A DNA stretch of 8,565 nt from Desulfobacterales bacterium (GTDB taxonomy: Bacteria > Desulfobacterota > Desulfobacteria > Desulfobacterales > Desulfobacteraceae): assembly GCA_022361135.1 (NCBI GenBank), contig JAKSBM010000242.1:1-8565 (forward strand). The letters run 5' to 3'. How positions within the stretch are numbered: position 1 is the stretch's first letter; the number at the start of each line of letters is the position of its first letter. This document shows positions 1 through 6,130 of this stretch, piece by piece. The translations under genes were made by a program, and so were the position numbers. The notes beneath the pieces were generated by a model. It was not told where the DNA came from, did not search any database, and saw only the letters and a program-made list of their open reading frames with translations.

Positions 1-143
1 CCATTGCCGGTATCCACACCCTGGAACAGGGCGGCTTGAGAACCACCATGATCAATGCCGTGGAATCGGCCACCAACCGTTCCAAGGAACTGGGTGAAGC
101 CATGGTCAAGGATTTCATCGAAAAGAGCCAAAACGGGAAATAA
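1..143 (+). CDS. proC: Pyrroline-5-carboxylate reductase, C-terminal end (partial)
   Basis: The window opens inside a + strand gene; the frame starts at base 3 and ends at TAA 141-143, leaving 46 residues. The visible tail (AGIHTLEQGGLRTTMINAV followed by ESATNRSKELG) matches the C-terminal helical dimerisation region of pyrroline-5-carboxylate reductase, where a 'GGTT-IAG-LE-GG-R--I-AV-AAT-RSKELG' pattern is typical. That enzyme reduces 1-pyrroline-5-carboxylate to proline with NAD(P)H in the cytoplasm. The NAD(P)-binding half lies outside the window, so the call rests on the tail only. A rho-independent terminator follows 22 nt after the stop, so this is the last gene of its transcript, converging on the next gene. 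Confidence 0.75.
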   Translation, partial: IAGIHTLEQGGLRTTMINAVESATNRSKELGEAMVKDFIEKSQNGK

Positions 144-164
144 CCCCCTACCCCACAAAAGCTG

Positions 165-197
165 AAAAAGGGGTGCCCTTTCCGGCACCCCTTTTTT
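165..197 (+). terminator. Rho-independent terminator after proC (bidirectional type)
   Basis: Bases 165-177 (AAAAAGGGGTGCC) pair perfectly with 184-196 around a 6-nt loop (CTTTCC), followed by a T tract at 192-197. The A tract at 165-169 gives a U tract on the other strand too, so the hairpin could stop transcripts from both sides. Confidence 0.9.
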
Positions 198-202
198 ATG
201 CC

Positions 203-240
203 AATAAAAAACCCGGCCGGGAGTGTCGTCCCGGCCGGGC
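203..240 (-). terminator. Rho-independent terminator of the 264-617 gene
   Basis: Bases 212-222 (CCCGGCCGGGA) pair with 229-239 around a 6-nt loop (GTGTCG). Read on the - strand, the 11-bp GC-rich stem is followed by TTTTTTATT (bases 211-203). It begins 25 nt after the stop codon of the - strand gene and sits back-to-back with the proC terminator. Confidence 0.88.
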
Positions 241-263
241 ATTCCATATCAAGTCAGCTCAGG

Positions 264-617
264 TTAAACGTCCAGCTCCCTTTTGAGCCAGTCCCTGACC
301 TTGCCTTCCACTGCATAAACGCCCTTGTACTTTCCAATTCCCTTCATGAAATCCGCTTCCAGATTCTTGGGAAGTTTGAAATGTCCCAGCTCTTCAGAAT
401 CAAACCCCTTTCTGCGAACCAGGGTCAGGATGGGAGGCCGCTTCCAGGTGTTAATGACAAAATAAACGGTTTCGTTGTCACTGTCCCTTGAGTTGTAATA
501 GGCCTGGGAACGGAGGGGTCCCCACTCCAGATGAAGGGCAATGGCCTCTTCAGGTGTCATGTTCCAATCCACTGCGTTTACCAATGCATGATCTTTCTTT
601 ATATCTCGAAGGTTCAT
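264..617 (-). CDS. Conserved-looking small cytoplasmic protein of unknown function (117 aa)
   Basis: The start is taken at ATG 617-615, which has a strong Shine-Dalgarno GGGAGGA a few bases upstream (627-621). An in-frame extension to base 704 would add 29 hydrophobic residues with no ribosome site and is not used. The 117-residue product starts MNLRDIKKDHALVNAVDW, has no cysteine, no signal peptide and no membrane segment. It is mixed charged, with an acidic/Trp-rich first half (NMTPEEAIALHLEWG) and a basic central stretch (TWKRPPILTLVRRKGF). I do not recognise a catalytic motif. The style resembles small signature proteins of sulfate reducers, but that is an impression from memory, not a family assignment. 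It is a separate transcription unit: the rubrerythrin terminator lies upstream and its own terminator follows at 203-240. No convincing -35/-10 pair was found between 618 and 755. Confidence 0.8.
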   Translation of the reverse strand: MNLRDIKKDHALVNAVDWNMTPEEAIALHLEWGPLRSQAYYNSRDSDNETVYFVINTWKRPPILTLVRRKGFDSEELGHFKLPKNLEADFMKGIGKYKGVYAVEGKVRDWLKRELDV

Positions 618-754
618 ATATCCTCCCGTGTTTATGGTGGTCATCTTTATGTTTAGATAGAACAGCAATATACATGCCCACCGCATCGAAAAGAAAATAA
701 GCATGAAAATTCACCCTGTTAAGGGCCAACTGCCATTTTTTAGGGATTGGAGAC

Positions 755-801
755 AAAAATGATACGCCCCACAAGAAACAAAACTGTCTCTTGTGGGGCG
801 T
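755..801 (-). terminator. Rho-independent terminator of the seven-gene redox cluster
   Basis: Bases 764-776 (ACGCCCCACAAGA) pair perfectly with 789-801 around a 12-nt loop. On the - strand the 13-bp stem is followed after four bases by TTTTT (759-755). It lies 22 nt after the rubrerythrin stop codon and marks the end of the long - strand cluster. Confidence 0.9.
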
Positions 802-822
802 TTGGGACACTATCTGATAAAT

Positions 823-1398
823 TTAAAAAAATTCCAGGAGCTGTTCGAAATATCCCCGGGGTTTGACACAGGCCGGACATTTGTCCGGGGCATCATGCCC
901 TTGGTGGATATATCCGCAGCCCAGGCAGCGCCATCTCACATCCTCATCCCGGTGAAATACCCGGTCGGCGGCGATCTCCGCTGCCAGGTAGCGGAAGAGA
1001 CTTTCGTGGTGCTTTTCCGAAACCATGATGGCGGAAAAGGTATCGGCGGCCCGCCCAAACCCTTCTTCCAGGGCGATTTCGGCAAAGCGGGCATACATTT
1101 CGCCCCCCACATGGGCCTCCAGGTCGGCCGAAGCCAGCAGATTGGCCTGGGTATCGGCAATGACCCCGGTGGGAAAGACCCAATTCACCGGGAGTTCGCC
1201 CCCGTTGAAGAATTTAAAAAAACGCAGGGCGTGCTCCTGCTCCTGGTCTGCAACCTCATCGAAGAGCTTTCCAATCTGGATAAATCCATCCTCCCGGGCT
1301 TTGTCGGCAAAAAAATTATACCGGCTCCGGGCCTGGGCCTCGGCGGCAAAGGCCGTGTGGAGGTTAAGGGCGGTGCGGCTTTCCCTGAATTTTCCCAT
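823..1398 (-). CDS. rbr: Rubrerythrin (diiron ferritin-like domain plus rubredoxin domain)
   Basis: This 191-residue protein has the length and domain order of classic rubrerythrin, a cytoplasmic NADH-linked peroxidase of anaerobes that reduces hydrogen peroxide to water. The ferritin-like four-helix domain spans about 1-150, with iron ligands E20, E53/H56 (DQEQEH), E94 and E128/H131 (SEKHH). The C-terminal rubredoxin domain has C158-x2-C161-GY and C174-PA-C177. Aligned from memory to D. vulgaris rubrerythrin, the two run gap-free through the diiron domain. The carboxylate that swaps with H56 on redox change (E97) is Val here, which is unusual. The ATG at 1398 is preceded by a moderate purine-rich site. 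It is the last gene of the cluster, 11 nt after the ferredoxin stop, and is followed by a strong terminator. Family assignment is firm; peroxidase activity with the changed ligand is uncertain. Confidence 0.95.
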   Translation of the reverse strand: MGKFRESRTALNLHTAFAAEAQARSRYNFFADKAREDGFIQIGKLFDEVADQEQEHALRFFKFFNGGELPVNWVFPTGVIADTQANLLASADLEAHVGGEMYARFAEIALEEGFGRAADTFSAIMVSEKHHESLFRYLAAEIAADRVFHRDEDVRWRCLGCGYIHQGHDAPDKCPACVKPRGYFEQLLEFF

Positions 1399-1409
1399 GG
1401 AATCGCCCC

Positions 1410-1601
1410 CTATTCCTCAACCACGATGGCATCGGCGCCGCATTCGGACGCAGCCTGGCGGACCTTATCTTTCAGGTGATCGGGAATCTCAGCCACCTGG
1501 ATGGTGGAAACCAGCTGGTCTTCATCGTACTTGAACACTTCAGGACAAAGGTTGTTGCAGTTTCTGTCGCCCATACACATGCTTGTAACGGTCACTTTCA
1601 T
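1410..1601 (-). CDS. Single-cluster ferredoxin with Asp in the cluster motif (63 aa)
   Basis: The start at ATG 1601-1599 is fixed by a strong AGGAGG site (1615-1610) 8 nt upstream. The longer frame back to 1733 overlaps the previous gene and has no ribosome site. The 63-residue product has the bacterial ferredoxin fold signature C9-MGD-RN-C15-NNL-C19-P and a distal C54, giving ligands C9, D12, C15 and C54. This is the arrangement of Pyrococcus furiosus ferredoxin (C-I-G-D-x-x-C-x-x-x-C-P), where Asp replaces the second Cys and the cluster converts between [3Fe-4S] and [4Fe-4S]. C19 is left without the disulfide partner found in P. furiosus, and the usual Pro after the last Cys is Gly. It is a low-potential cytoplasmic electron carrier. 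Its place between a flavin oxidoreductase and rubrerythrin suggests it passes electrons between them (inference). Confidence 0.9.
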   Translation of the reverse strand: MKVTVTSMCMGDRNCNNLCPEVFKYDEDQLVSTIQVAEIPDHLKDKVRQAASECGADAIVVEE

Positions 1602-1647
1602 CTTCTGTTCCTCCTTTGAGTTGAGTTGGTGGTACGTGAGTTGAACT

Positions 1648-3792
1648 TCAGCGCCGCATCCAGGCGTGGAATTTGGCCACCCATGCCAGCAATTTTTCAG
1701 GGGCATGGGCCTTTTTCCACACACCGGCTGCATACTTATTGGCCTCGGCCATGGTGGGATAGATGTGAATGGTGCCCAACACCTTATTCAATCCGATCTT
1801 GTATTTCATGGCCAAAACATATTCGGCAATGATGTCGGCGGCATGATTGCCCACAATGGTGACCCCCAGGATTTCATCCTTCCCCGGGACGGTCAGGACT
1901 TTGACAAACCCGTAATCCGTTGAATCGGCAATGGCCCGGTCCAGGTCGTCCAGTCCGTAAATGGTTAATTCATATTCCGTGCCAGCGGCCCGGGCATCCT
2001 GTTCATTGAGCCCCACCCGGGCCACTTCCGGATCGGTGTAGGTGGCCCAGGGAATGACCCGGTAATCGGCCCGAAATTTTTTAAAGGTGCCAAACAGGGC
2101 GTTGACCGAAGCATACCAGGCCTCATGGGCGGCGGTGTGGGTGAACTGATACCGGCCGTGGACATCCCCGCAGCAATAGATGTTGGGATAATTGGTCTGG
2201 AGAAAGGCATTGGCGGCAATGCGATTGCCCGGCCCGATCTCCACCCCCAACTCTTCCAGGCCGAATCCGGTGATCCGGGCGGAACGTCCCAGGGCCACCA
2301 GAATCTGGTCAAAGGGGATTTCCACCCGCTCTCCATGGTGGCTGCACACCAGGATTTTCTGCCCATCCCGGACCACCACCTCCTCGGCGGAATGCTCCAG
2401 CCGCAGATCCACCCCTTCCTTTTCAAAATTGTCCTGGACCCATTTTCCGGCATCGGCATCCTCGCGCTGCATGATCCGATCTCCCCGCTGGACCAGGGTT
2501 ACCCCGGCGCCCAGACGCTGGAAGGCCTGGGCCAGTTCACAGCCAATGGGCCCGGCCCCCAGGACCACCAATCGTTCCGGCAGCTCCCGGATTTCCCAGA
2601 TGGTATCCGAGGTATAGTGGTCGATCTGATCCAGGCCGGGGATGGGGGGCACCATGGGGCGGGCCCCGGTGGCAATGATGATGTTCCGGGTGGTGAGAAT
2701 CCGCTCCCCCACTTCCACCTCCCAGGGAGAAATCACCCGGGCATGGCCCTTAATGCATTCCACCCCCAGGCCGGTGTAACGCTCCACGGAATCGTGGGGT
2801 TCCACCTTGGCAATGATCCCGTGGACCCGGTCCATGATTTTGGAAAATTCATATTGGGGGGCCATGGCATCCAGCCCCCACGTGTCGGCCCGGCGGGCGT
2901 GCTCCAATAATTTGGCCGTGGCAATGAGGGCCTTGGAGGGGACACAGCCGGTGTTCAAACAATCCCCCCCCATCTTATCCGCTTCAATGAGGGCCACCTT
3001 GGCCTTGACCGCCGCAGCAATGTAGGACGACACCAGTCCGGCCGATCCCGCACCGATGACCACCAGGTTGTAGTCAAAGGACTTGGGCTTGGTGTGGGCG
3101 GCATAAATCTTTCGATCCCGGGCCCCCTGGACCAACTTTTTGGCCACCAGGGGGAAAAGCCCCAGCAGGACAAAGGAAAAGAGGATATTGGGGGAAAGGA
3201 TCCCCCCCAGGGATTCCAGGGTGGCCAATTGGGTTCCCGCATTGAGATAAACCACAGTCCCGGGGAACATGCCCAGCTGACTCACCCAATAAAAGGTCCG
3301 GGCCTTGAGGGGGGTGAGCCCCATGACCAGGTTGATGACGAAAAAGGGGAAAATGGGCACCAGACGCAGGGTGAAGAGATAAAAGCCCCCCTCCCTTTCA
3401 ATGCCCTGGTTGATGGTGGTGATTTTTGAGGCAAACTTGTTCTGGACCCAGTCCCGGAACATATACCGGGAAAAAAGAAAGGCCAGGGTGGCCCCGATGG
3501 TGGAGGCAAAGGAAACCACTATCACACCGGTGACCAGTCCGAAAACCGCACCGCCGGCCAGACTGACCACGGCGGCCCCGGGCAGGGAGAGGGCGGCCAT
3601 GAGAATATAACCAACCATGTACACCCCGATGCTCAGCAGGCGATTTTCCCGGTAAAAATTCTGGAGGCTGTCCAGATGGGCCTTAAGATTGGCCAGGGAA
3701 ATATACTGATTCAGGTCCAGATAAAAAAAGAGAAATATCATGAGCCCCACCAGGGCCAAAAGCAGATATTTCACACCGGTTTTTTCCTTCAT
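1648..3792 (-). CDS. Membrane fusion: VTT (TVP38/TMEM64/DedA-like) domain plus FAD/NAD(P) disulfide-oxidoreductase
   Basis: This 714-residue protein joins two domains. Residues about 8-220 form a multi-pass membrane region with hydrophobic spans near 8-26, 52-71, 73-108, 137-159 and 202-220, plus VTT-family motifs (SLPGAAVVSLAGGAVFG and LRLVPIFPFFVINLVMG). Residues about 240-714 are a class I pyridine nucleotide-disulfide oxidoreductase. They carry a FAD motif GAGSAG (247-252), redox pair GGDC-LNTG-C (C278, C283), NAD(P) motif GAGPIG (412-417), second FAD motif CGDVHG, and a C-terminal dimerisation domain. Where lipoamide dehydrogenase and glutathione reductase have the catalytic His-Pro, this protein has HIYPTMAE, with Tyr678 in the base position. 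The heavy-metal domain and C-terminal Cys pair of MerA are absent, so annotation as mercuric reductase would be wrong; the substrate is unknown. ATG 3792 is preferred over GTG 3798 because the AAGGAAGG site is properly spaced only for the ATG. It lies 38 nt after the 3831-5003 gene. Confidence 0.92.
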   Translation of the reverse strand: MKEKTGVKYLLLALVGLMIFLFFYLDLNQYISLANLKAHLDSLQNFYRENRLLSIGVYMVGYILMAALSLPGAAVVSLAGGAVFGLVTGVIVVSFASTIGATLAFLFSRYMFRDWVQNKFASKITTINQGIEREGGFYLFTLRLVPIFPFFVINLVMGLTPLKARTFYWVSQLGMFPGTVVYLNAGTQLATLESLGGILSPNILFSFVLLGLFPLVAKKLVQGARDRKIYAAHTKPKSFDYNLVVIGAGSAGLVSSYIAAAVKAKVALIEADKMGGDCLNTGCVPSKALIATAKLLEHARRADTWGLDAMAPQYEFSKIMDRVHGIIAKVEPHDSVERYTGLGVECIKGHARVISPWEVEVGERILTTRNIIIATGARPMVPPIPGLDQIDHYTSDTIWEIRELPERLVVLGAGPIGCELAQAFQRLGAGVTLVQRGDRIMQREDADAGKWVQDNFEKEGVDLRLEHSAEEVVVRDGQKILVCSHHGERVEIPFDQILVALGRSARITGFGLEELGVEIGPGNRIAANAFLQTNYPNIYCCGDVHGRYQFTHTAAHEAWYASVNALFGTFKKFRADYRVIPWATYTDPEVARVGLNEQDARAAGTEYELTIYGLDDLDRAIADSTDYGFVKVLTVPGKDEILGVTIVGNHAADIIAEYVLAMKYKIGLNKVLGTIHIYPTMAEANKYAAGVWKKAHAPEKLLAWVAKFHAWMRR

Positions 3793-3830
3793 AACCACCT
3801 TCCTTGCAAACCGCCCTGCCAGGAGCAGGT

Positions 3831-5003
3831 CTAATGGTTCCGGGCACGTAATTGAAACCGGGACTGGTTCCGGCTTTTTTCAATGGCCTGGAATTTCTTC
3901 ATAAAACGGGTATCGATGAAATCCTTAATCCAAAAGGCCAGGCGGCCGCTGAGCATGATGGAATGCTTTTTCAACACCCCCCGGCCCCCGCCCAGATTAA
4001 AGATCAATAAATAGGGATTGCCCGGATCAAACGAAGTCAGGGCATCCCCCTCCAGTGCGGCCATGAGATTCTGGCAGAGCACCGGATTCTGGCGCACGGC
4101 ATAGACCCCCACCTTGTCCAGGGGCTGGGGTTCAAAGTGAATGCAGTCCCCGCCGCCGAAAATATCCGGATTCCCGACGCATTGGAGGAATTCATTCACC
4201 TCCAGCCCCCCGTCCGGCCCCATGGGCAATCCGGATGCGGCAAAAATGGGGGAGGGTTTCACCCCCAGGGCCATGAAGGTAAAATCCGTGGGATGAACCG
4301 CCCCGGAGCTCTGAACAACGGCATCCGGCCCCACCGATTCCACATAACCGGTTTCCAGAATTTCTATGCCCCTGTTTTTAAGAATACGCTTCACCCGGCG
4401 CCGGATCCCTTGGGGAAAGGTGGACATGAAACGGCCACCGGCAAAGATGCGAATAATAAAGGACGCCTTGGCCTTGAGCTTCCGGGCCAATTGCCAGATA
4501 TTACCGGCCACCTCGGCCGCCGACGGCCCGCCCCCCACCACGGAAACAACGATCTGCTGCCGGTTTTCCGCCAGATGTATCAATCGGTTCCGGGCCTCCA
4601 TGAGTTTTTCAATGGGCTTGACCGAATAGACATTGGCAGGCATTTCCCCTTGGGGAAAAAGGGATTGGGCCGGCACCTGGGAACCGGCATTGAAGGAGAG
4701 GACATCGTAGGAAAAATGATGGCCCGACCGGGTGAACACCAGCTTCTGGTCCGGGTCAATGCGATCCACATAATCCTTTATGAATATTCCCCCCTGCTGA
4801 TCCACCACCTGCTTGGTGGCAAAACGAATCTCTCCCGGGGAATAGGTCCCCCCCAGCATGCCCGGCCCCATGCCGGAATAATAGTGGTGGAAGGAGGGGG
4901 CAATGACCGTGACCTTATACCCCCGGCCCACAAAATAACGGATATTCTCCAGGGTCACCATGTGGGCATGGCCGCCCCCCACAAGAATTAAATGTTTTCG
5001 CAT
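3831..5003 (-). CDS. NDH-2-like FAD/NAD(P) oxidoreductase resembling the N-terminal domain of SelD fusions
   Basis: This 390-residue protein has a two-dinucleotide-fold flavoprotein plan. The FAD motif LVGGGHAH lies at residues 7-14, followed by the HHYYSGMGPGMLGG segment (39-52), the NAD(P)H motif VVGGGPSAAE (155-164), the second FAD-contact motif FGGGDC (282-287), and an amphipathic basic tail (WIKDFIDTRFMKKFQ, 358-372) suited to membrane association. The GGGHxH start and YSGM-PG segment are typical of the type II NADH dehydrogenase-like domain fused to selenide water dikinase in many organisms. Here no SelD domain follows: the protein stops at about NDH length. No redox Cys pair of disulfide reductases is present. 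The likely role is NAD(P)H oxidation to quinone or another acceptor. Start ATG 5003 has an AAGGGGG site upstream. It follows the Sec-rhodanese gene by 19 nt, so co-transcription is likely. Confidence 0.9.
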   Translation of the reverse strand: MRKHLILVGGGHAHMVTLENIRYFVGRGYKVTVIAPSFHHYYSGMGPGMLGGTYSPGEIRFATKQVVDQQGGIFIKDYVDRIDPDQKLVFTRSGHHFSYDVLSFNAGSQVPAQSLFPQGEMPANVYSVKPIEKLMEARNRLIHLAENRQQIVVSVVGGGPSAAEVAGNIWQLARKLKAKASFIIRIFAGGRFMSTFPQGIRRRVKRILKNRGIEILETGYVESVGPDAVVQSSGAVHPTDFTFMALGVKPSPIFAASGLPMGPDGGLEVNEFLQCVGNPDIFGGGDCIHFEPQPLDKVGVYAVRQNPVLCQNLMAALEGDALTSFDPGNPYLLIFNLGGGRGVLKKHSIMLSGRLAFWIKDFIDTRFMKKFQAIEKSRNQSRFQLRARNH

Positions 5004-5022
5004 GGACTTGTCCCCCTTGACG

Positions 5023-5862
5023 CTATTGGGCCGACACCTGTTCCATCAGGTCGCCCAAACTCTGTAAATGGGTCTTTTCCTCGTTGGCAATCCGCAGGAA
5101 CACTGCCTTGGAGTCGGTATTGTCCACCAGCTCCCCGGCCCGCAGATAGAGGTCCAGGGCCTGGGCCTCAATGGACATGGCCAGGGAAATCACCACCACC
5201 TCGGAATCCATATCCCCGCCAAAGGCAGCCAGGTATTCTCCGGTGGTCCGTCCCCCTTCCATGGCCTTCATGGCCGCCTGGGCTTCAAATTCAAACTTGC
5301 CCAGGGGCGCATCGGTCAACTCCTGGTAAATGGCATAAATGGATGCCTGGTGCTTGACCTCGACTTCACTCAATTGAGAAAACATGGCCTTCACCGATGG
5401 GTTTCCGGTCTGTTTGGCCATGTCCAGGTAGAACTCCCTCAATCCCTGCTCCAGGGAATAGGCCGTCTTCAAAGCCTCCACCGGGGATTCCAGATCCGTA
5501 AAAAGCTCCATGCCCAGGGTGGGGTCCCCCACGGCCACCTGGGCACCCCAGGCCTCAATGCCGCCGCTGACATTATACACCTGCTCATATCCCCTTCCCG
5601 CCAGCATCTGCGCAGCCACCCGGCTGCGTCCGCCCACGGCTCAATACACCAGGACCGGCTTTTCCGGGTCAATCCGGTCCAGATGGTCCGCCAGCTGGGG
5701 TAGGGGAGCCAGCACAGCTCCGGGGATATGTTTCCTGCGATACTCACCGGACTGACGGACGTCCAAAATGGTCAATCCGTCACCCGGGGTTTTTTGAATC
5801 ATCTCCTCCGCATCATGGGTGGAGATGGACCGCACCGGTGTCAAAAACTGCATCCACTTCAT
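5023..5862 (-). CDS. Selenocysteine rhodanese fused to ferritin-like (rubrerythrin-type) diiron domain
   Basis: Read through one in-frame TGA (5643-5641), this is a 279-residue protein. Residues about 10-110 form a rhodanese domain: ILDVR (32-36), HIPGA (45-49), a strand VLVY (70-73), then the UGA codon as residue 74 followed by AVGGRS. Rhodaneses have catalytic Cys in C-x-x-G-x-R-S here, so UGA replaces exactly that Cys. Residues about 125-275 form a ferritin-like four-helix domain with a complete diiron set: E138, E168-x2-H171, E232 and E262-x2-H265. No rubredoxin domain follows. Reading frame and fold continue unchanged on both sides of the TGA. No ribosome site precedes the only nearby restart (GTG 5637), and a SECIS-like hairpin lies at 5628-5611. 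Rhodaneses carry sulfane sulfur as a persulfide; Sec would form a perselenide-type intermediate. Start ATG 5862 has an AAGGGGG site. The alternative reading, a truncated rhodanese plus a separate ferritin-like protein, is much less likely. Confidence 0.88.
5611..5628 (-). promoter_or_regulatory. Candidate bacterial SECIS hairpin directing Sec at UGA 5643-5641
   Basis: On the - strand mRNA, CGCAGCC pairs perfectly with GGCUGCG around a GGGU loop. The loop begins 19 nt after the UGA, with G at its first two positions. In E. coli fdhF the apical loop begins 17 nt after its UGA and also carries GG near its 5' side, so the geometry matches the SelB-binding pattern. A further G-C pair around a bulged A (5629) may extend the stem. 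The hairpin lies inside the coding sequence, as bacterial SECIS elements do. Confidence 0.75.
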
Positions 5863-5927
5863 GGTACCCCCTTATCATTGATTCCCGGTGACCAACGAAA
5901 TGAACGCGACACCGAGACAAAAGTGCA

Positions 5928-6122
5928 TCATTCTTCATCCGTTTTTGTATCACCGTCCTCTTCCACTTCTGCCTCCATGACCATGAGGCATTCGTGGCAT
6001 TCCAACTCGATGTTGGGGACATCGCCGTACCGTTTTTTCAATTCCTCCTCGGAGAGGTGGGAGGTTCCGGCACAGCCGCACTGGGGACAACTGGTTTTGA
6101 TTCTATATTTTTTCCGTGTCAT
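5928..6122 (-). CDS. Small zinc-ribbon-like protein (64 aa)
   Basis: The start is ATG 6122-6120, placed by a GGAGG site 4-5 nt upstream; the frame back to 6179 runs into the previous gene and is not used. The 64-residue product MTRKKYRIKTSCPQCGCAG... has two Cys pairs, C12-x2-C15 (plus C17) and C42-x2-C45, about 27 residues apart, which is the spacing of a zinc ribbon or small metal-binding knuckle. The N-terminus is basic and the C-terminus is a long acidic tail (VEEDGDTKTDEE). No enzyme motif is seen. It could bind zinc or an iron centre; the function is unknown. It starts 8 nt after the stop of the rubredoxin-like gene and ends 65 nt before the Sec-rhodanese start. That is the largest gap in the cluster, but it contains no terminator. 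Confidence 0.82.
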   Translation of the reverse strand: MTRKKYRIKTSCPQCGCAGTSHLSEEELKKRYGDVPNIELECHECLMVMEAEVEEDGDTKTDEE

Positions 6123-6130
6123 GGCGCCTC

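Noticed and set aside
667..695. A possible - strand promoter (TTCTTT, 17 bp, TATATT) for the 264-617 gene.
   Set aside because: The -35 box has little agreement with consensus; not enough to list as a feature.
618..704. N-terminal extension of the 264-617 gene giving a hydrophobic signal-like leader.
   Set aside because: The upstream start has no ribosome site, while ATG 617 has a very strong one; the hydrophobic stretch is AT-rich leader DNA.
2125..2910. Long open frames on the + strand opposite the - strand genes (also 793-1479, 4137-4991 and 5068-5703).
   Set aside because: They are low-complexity Gly/Pro/His-rich translations lying antisense to genes with clear motifs, as expected from GC-rich codon bias, and they lack ribosome sites.
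1648..3792. Naming the fusion protein mercuric reductase (merA).
   Set aside because: There is no N-terminal heavy-metal domain, no C-terminal vicinal Cys pair and no mer neighbours; only the general redox-Cys motif is shared.
5638..5643. The TGA in the rhodanese as a nonsense mutation or a boundary between two genes.
   Set aside because: The same frame continues with no base gain or loss, UGA sits exactly at the catalytic Cys, a SECIS-like hairpin follows, and the nearest restart codon (GTG 5637) has no ribosome site. It would also begin in the middle of the rhodanese active-site loop.
5879..5930. A second Sec read-through at the TGA ending the zinc-ribbon gene (5930-5928), since a Cys codon follows.
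   Set aside because: The C-terminus before it is already a complete acidic tail, no recognisable domain follows, and I see no hairpin at the right distance.
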